Source: Bradyrhizobium sp. CER78 (GTDB lineage Bacteria > Pseudomonadota > Alphaproteobacteria > Rhizobiales > Xanthobacteraceae). Taken from it: a stretch of DNA of 64,000 nt. The notes beneath the pieces were generated by a model. It was not told the DNA's origin. It worked only from the letters and a program-made list of their open reading frames with translations, and did not search any database. Where the stretch lies: positions 1 to 64,000 of the forward strand of contig NZ_JARVWP010000007.1 in assembly GCF_029846235.1 (NCBI RefSeq), in the 5' to 3' direction. The first letter of the stretch is position 1; each line of letters starts with the position of its first letter. The translations under genes were made by a program, and so were the position numbers. Of this stretch, positions 63,631-64,000 are shown one piece after another.

Positions 63631-63933
63631 TCACAGCCCGATCGCAGACGCCGCCAAGGCCGCGCCGAATCCGGCTCCCAGCGCGGCCCATTCCCTCGCC
63701 GTGATCGCCATGGTCACGAGCGCGACCAATGTCCCAACGAAGCCTGCCAGCCCGCCCGACAGGCAACCGCCGACAATGAATGCAATGAACAGATTGCCGG
63801 GCGCGAGCCGGAGAAAGCGCGCGGCAATGCCGTCGTCGCGCATCGATGCGGCGAGAACGTATCCGCCGGCGCGCATGACATAGCAGGTGACGCCGAGGAT
63901 GCAGATGACGCCGAGTACCGTAAGGTCATGCAT
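63631..63933 (-). CDS. azlD: AzlD branched-chain amino acid exporter subunit
   Basis: 100 aa. Three membrane helices (LGVICILGVTCYVMRAGGY, FIAFIVGGCLSGGLAGFVGTLVALVTMAI, LGAGFGAALAASAIGL) and the TCYVMRAGGYVLA motif mark the AzlD family. It works with AzlC to export branched-chain amino acids. Its ATG overlaps the end of the azlC gene by eight bases. Confidence 0.88.
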   Translation of the reverse strand: MHDLTVLGVICILGVTCYVMRAGGYVLAASMRDDGIAARFLRLAPGNLFIAFIVGGCLSGGLAGFVGTLVALVTMAITAREWAALGAGFGAALAASAIGL

Positions 63934-64000
63934 CCTTCGGCTCCATCATGCTCACCAGCGTGCCGCATCCACCTCCGATCAGCATCGACCAGCTCGGATC
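63926..64000 (-). CDS. azlC: AzlC family protein, 3' end only
   Basis: Only the last 24 codons are in the window (DPSWSMLIGGGCGTLVSMMEPKDA and stop); the start is beyond 64000. The glycine-rich last helix and the overlap with azlD support AzlC. It would be the larger exporter subunit. Confidence 0.7.
   Translation of the reverse strand, partial: DPSWSMLIGGGCGTLVSMMEPKDA

Overview
The window looks like a chromosomal segment of a Bradyrhizobium-like alphaproteobacterium (Rhizobiales). The evidence is the high GC content, the ruvC-ruvA-ruvB block, the zapA / 6S RNA-like / 5-formyltetrahydrofolate cyclo-ligase synteny, the tkt-gap-pgk-fba block, soluble chemoreceptors, and at least eight families of short dispersed palindromic repeats between genes. 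No rRNA, tRNA, insertion sequence, phage or CRISPR array was seen.

Layout. 0-3.4 kb: a Tat-type haloacid dehalogenase, serine acetyltransferase, a DUF2852 protein and a TetR regulator; the last two share a 19-bp operator. 3.4-20.5 kb: an accessory stretch, mostly on the minus strand, with four YCII/DGPF proteins, two RibD/DHFR-like reductases, a beta-lactamase-fold hydrolase, a SnoaL-like protein, a GST, a VOC/PhnB protein, two SRPBCC proteins, DoxX, ArsR, and an ECF42-type sigma factor with a long C-terminal domain. Cobalamin genes (cobC-like, cobS, cobT), an SDR and two decayed genes (MCP fragment, GIY-YIG) lie among them. 20.5-28.5 kb: a TetR/GST pair, a TolA-like protein, ybgC, a Tat metallophosphoesterase, ruvBAC and yebC. 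28.6-34.8 kb: two membrane-less chemoreceptors, a YmdB-like phosphoesterase, 5-FCL, candidate 6S RNA, zapA. 35-45 kb: central carbon metabolism (tkt, gap, pgk, class II and class I fba), a ThiE-like gene, a Sel1-repeat protein and an inositol monophosphatase. 45-54 kb: an AAA ATPase, an RND pump with its fusion protein, and a MotA/MotB-like pair with a VOC gene between them. 54-64 kb: aldo/keto reductase-LysR, PilZ, an acyl-CoA synthetase, an HtrA-like protein lacking its catalytic residues, an esterase, two SDRs with a divergent LysR, and azlD/azlC.

Main discovery. Six minus-strand transcription units between 5.7 and 20.6 kb each carry a match to TGTCG(G/C)-N17-CGT(C/T)(C/T), with exactly 17 bp spacing, at about 30-75 bp upstream of the start codon. 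They lie upstream of the YCII-ECF42 operon itself, YCII, SnoaL/beta-lactamase, GST, DoxX/SRPBCC/VOC, and a RibD-like reductase. This reads as a self-contained ECF42 sigma regulon of small putative detoxification enzymes. Its inducer cannot be told from the sequence.

Dispersed repeat families are lettered in the features: A (CCCTCCCC / GGGGAGGG hairpin, often in inverted pairs), B (CCTGAGG...CGAAGGATG), C (GATCCGGAAAAGTG...GGTTTTCC), D (TAGCCCGGATGGAGCGAAGC), and several with one or two copies.
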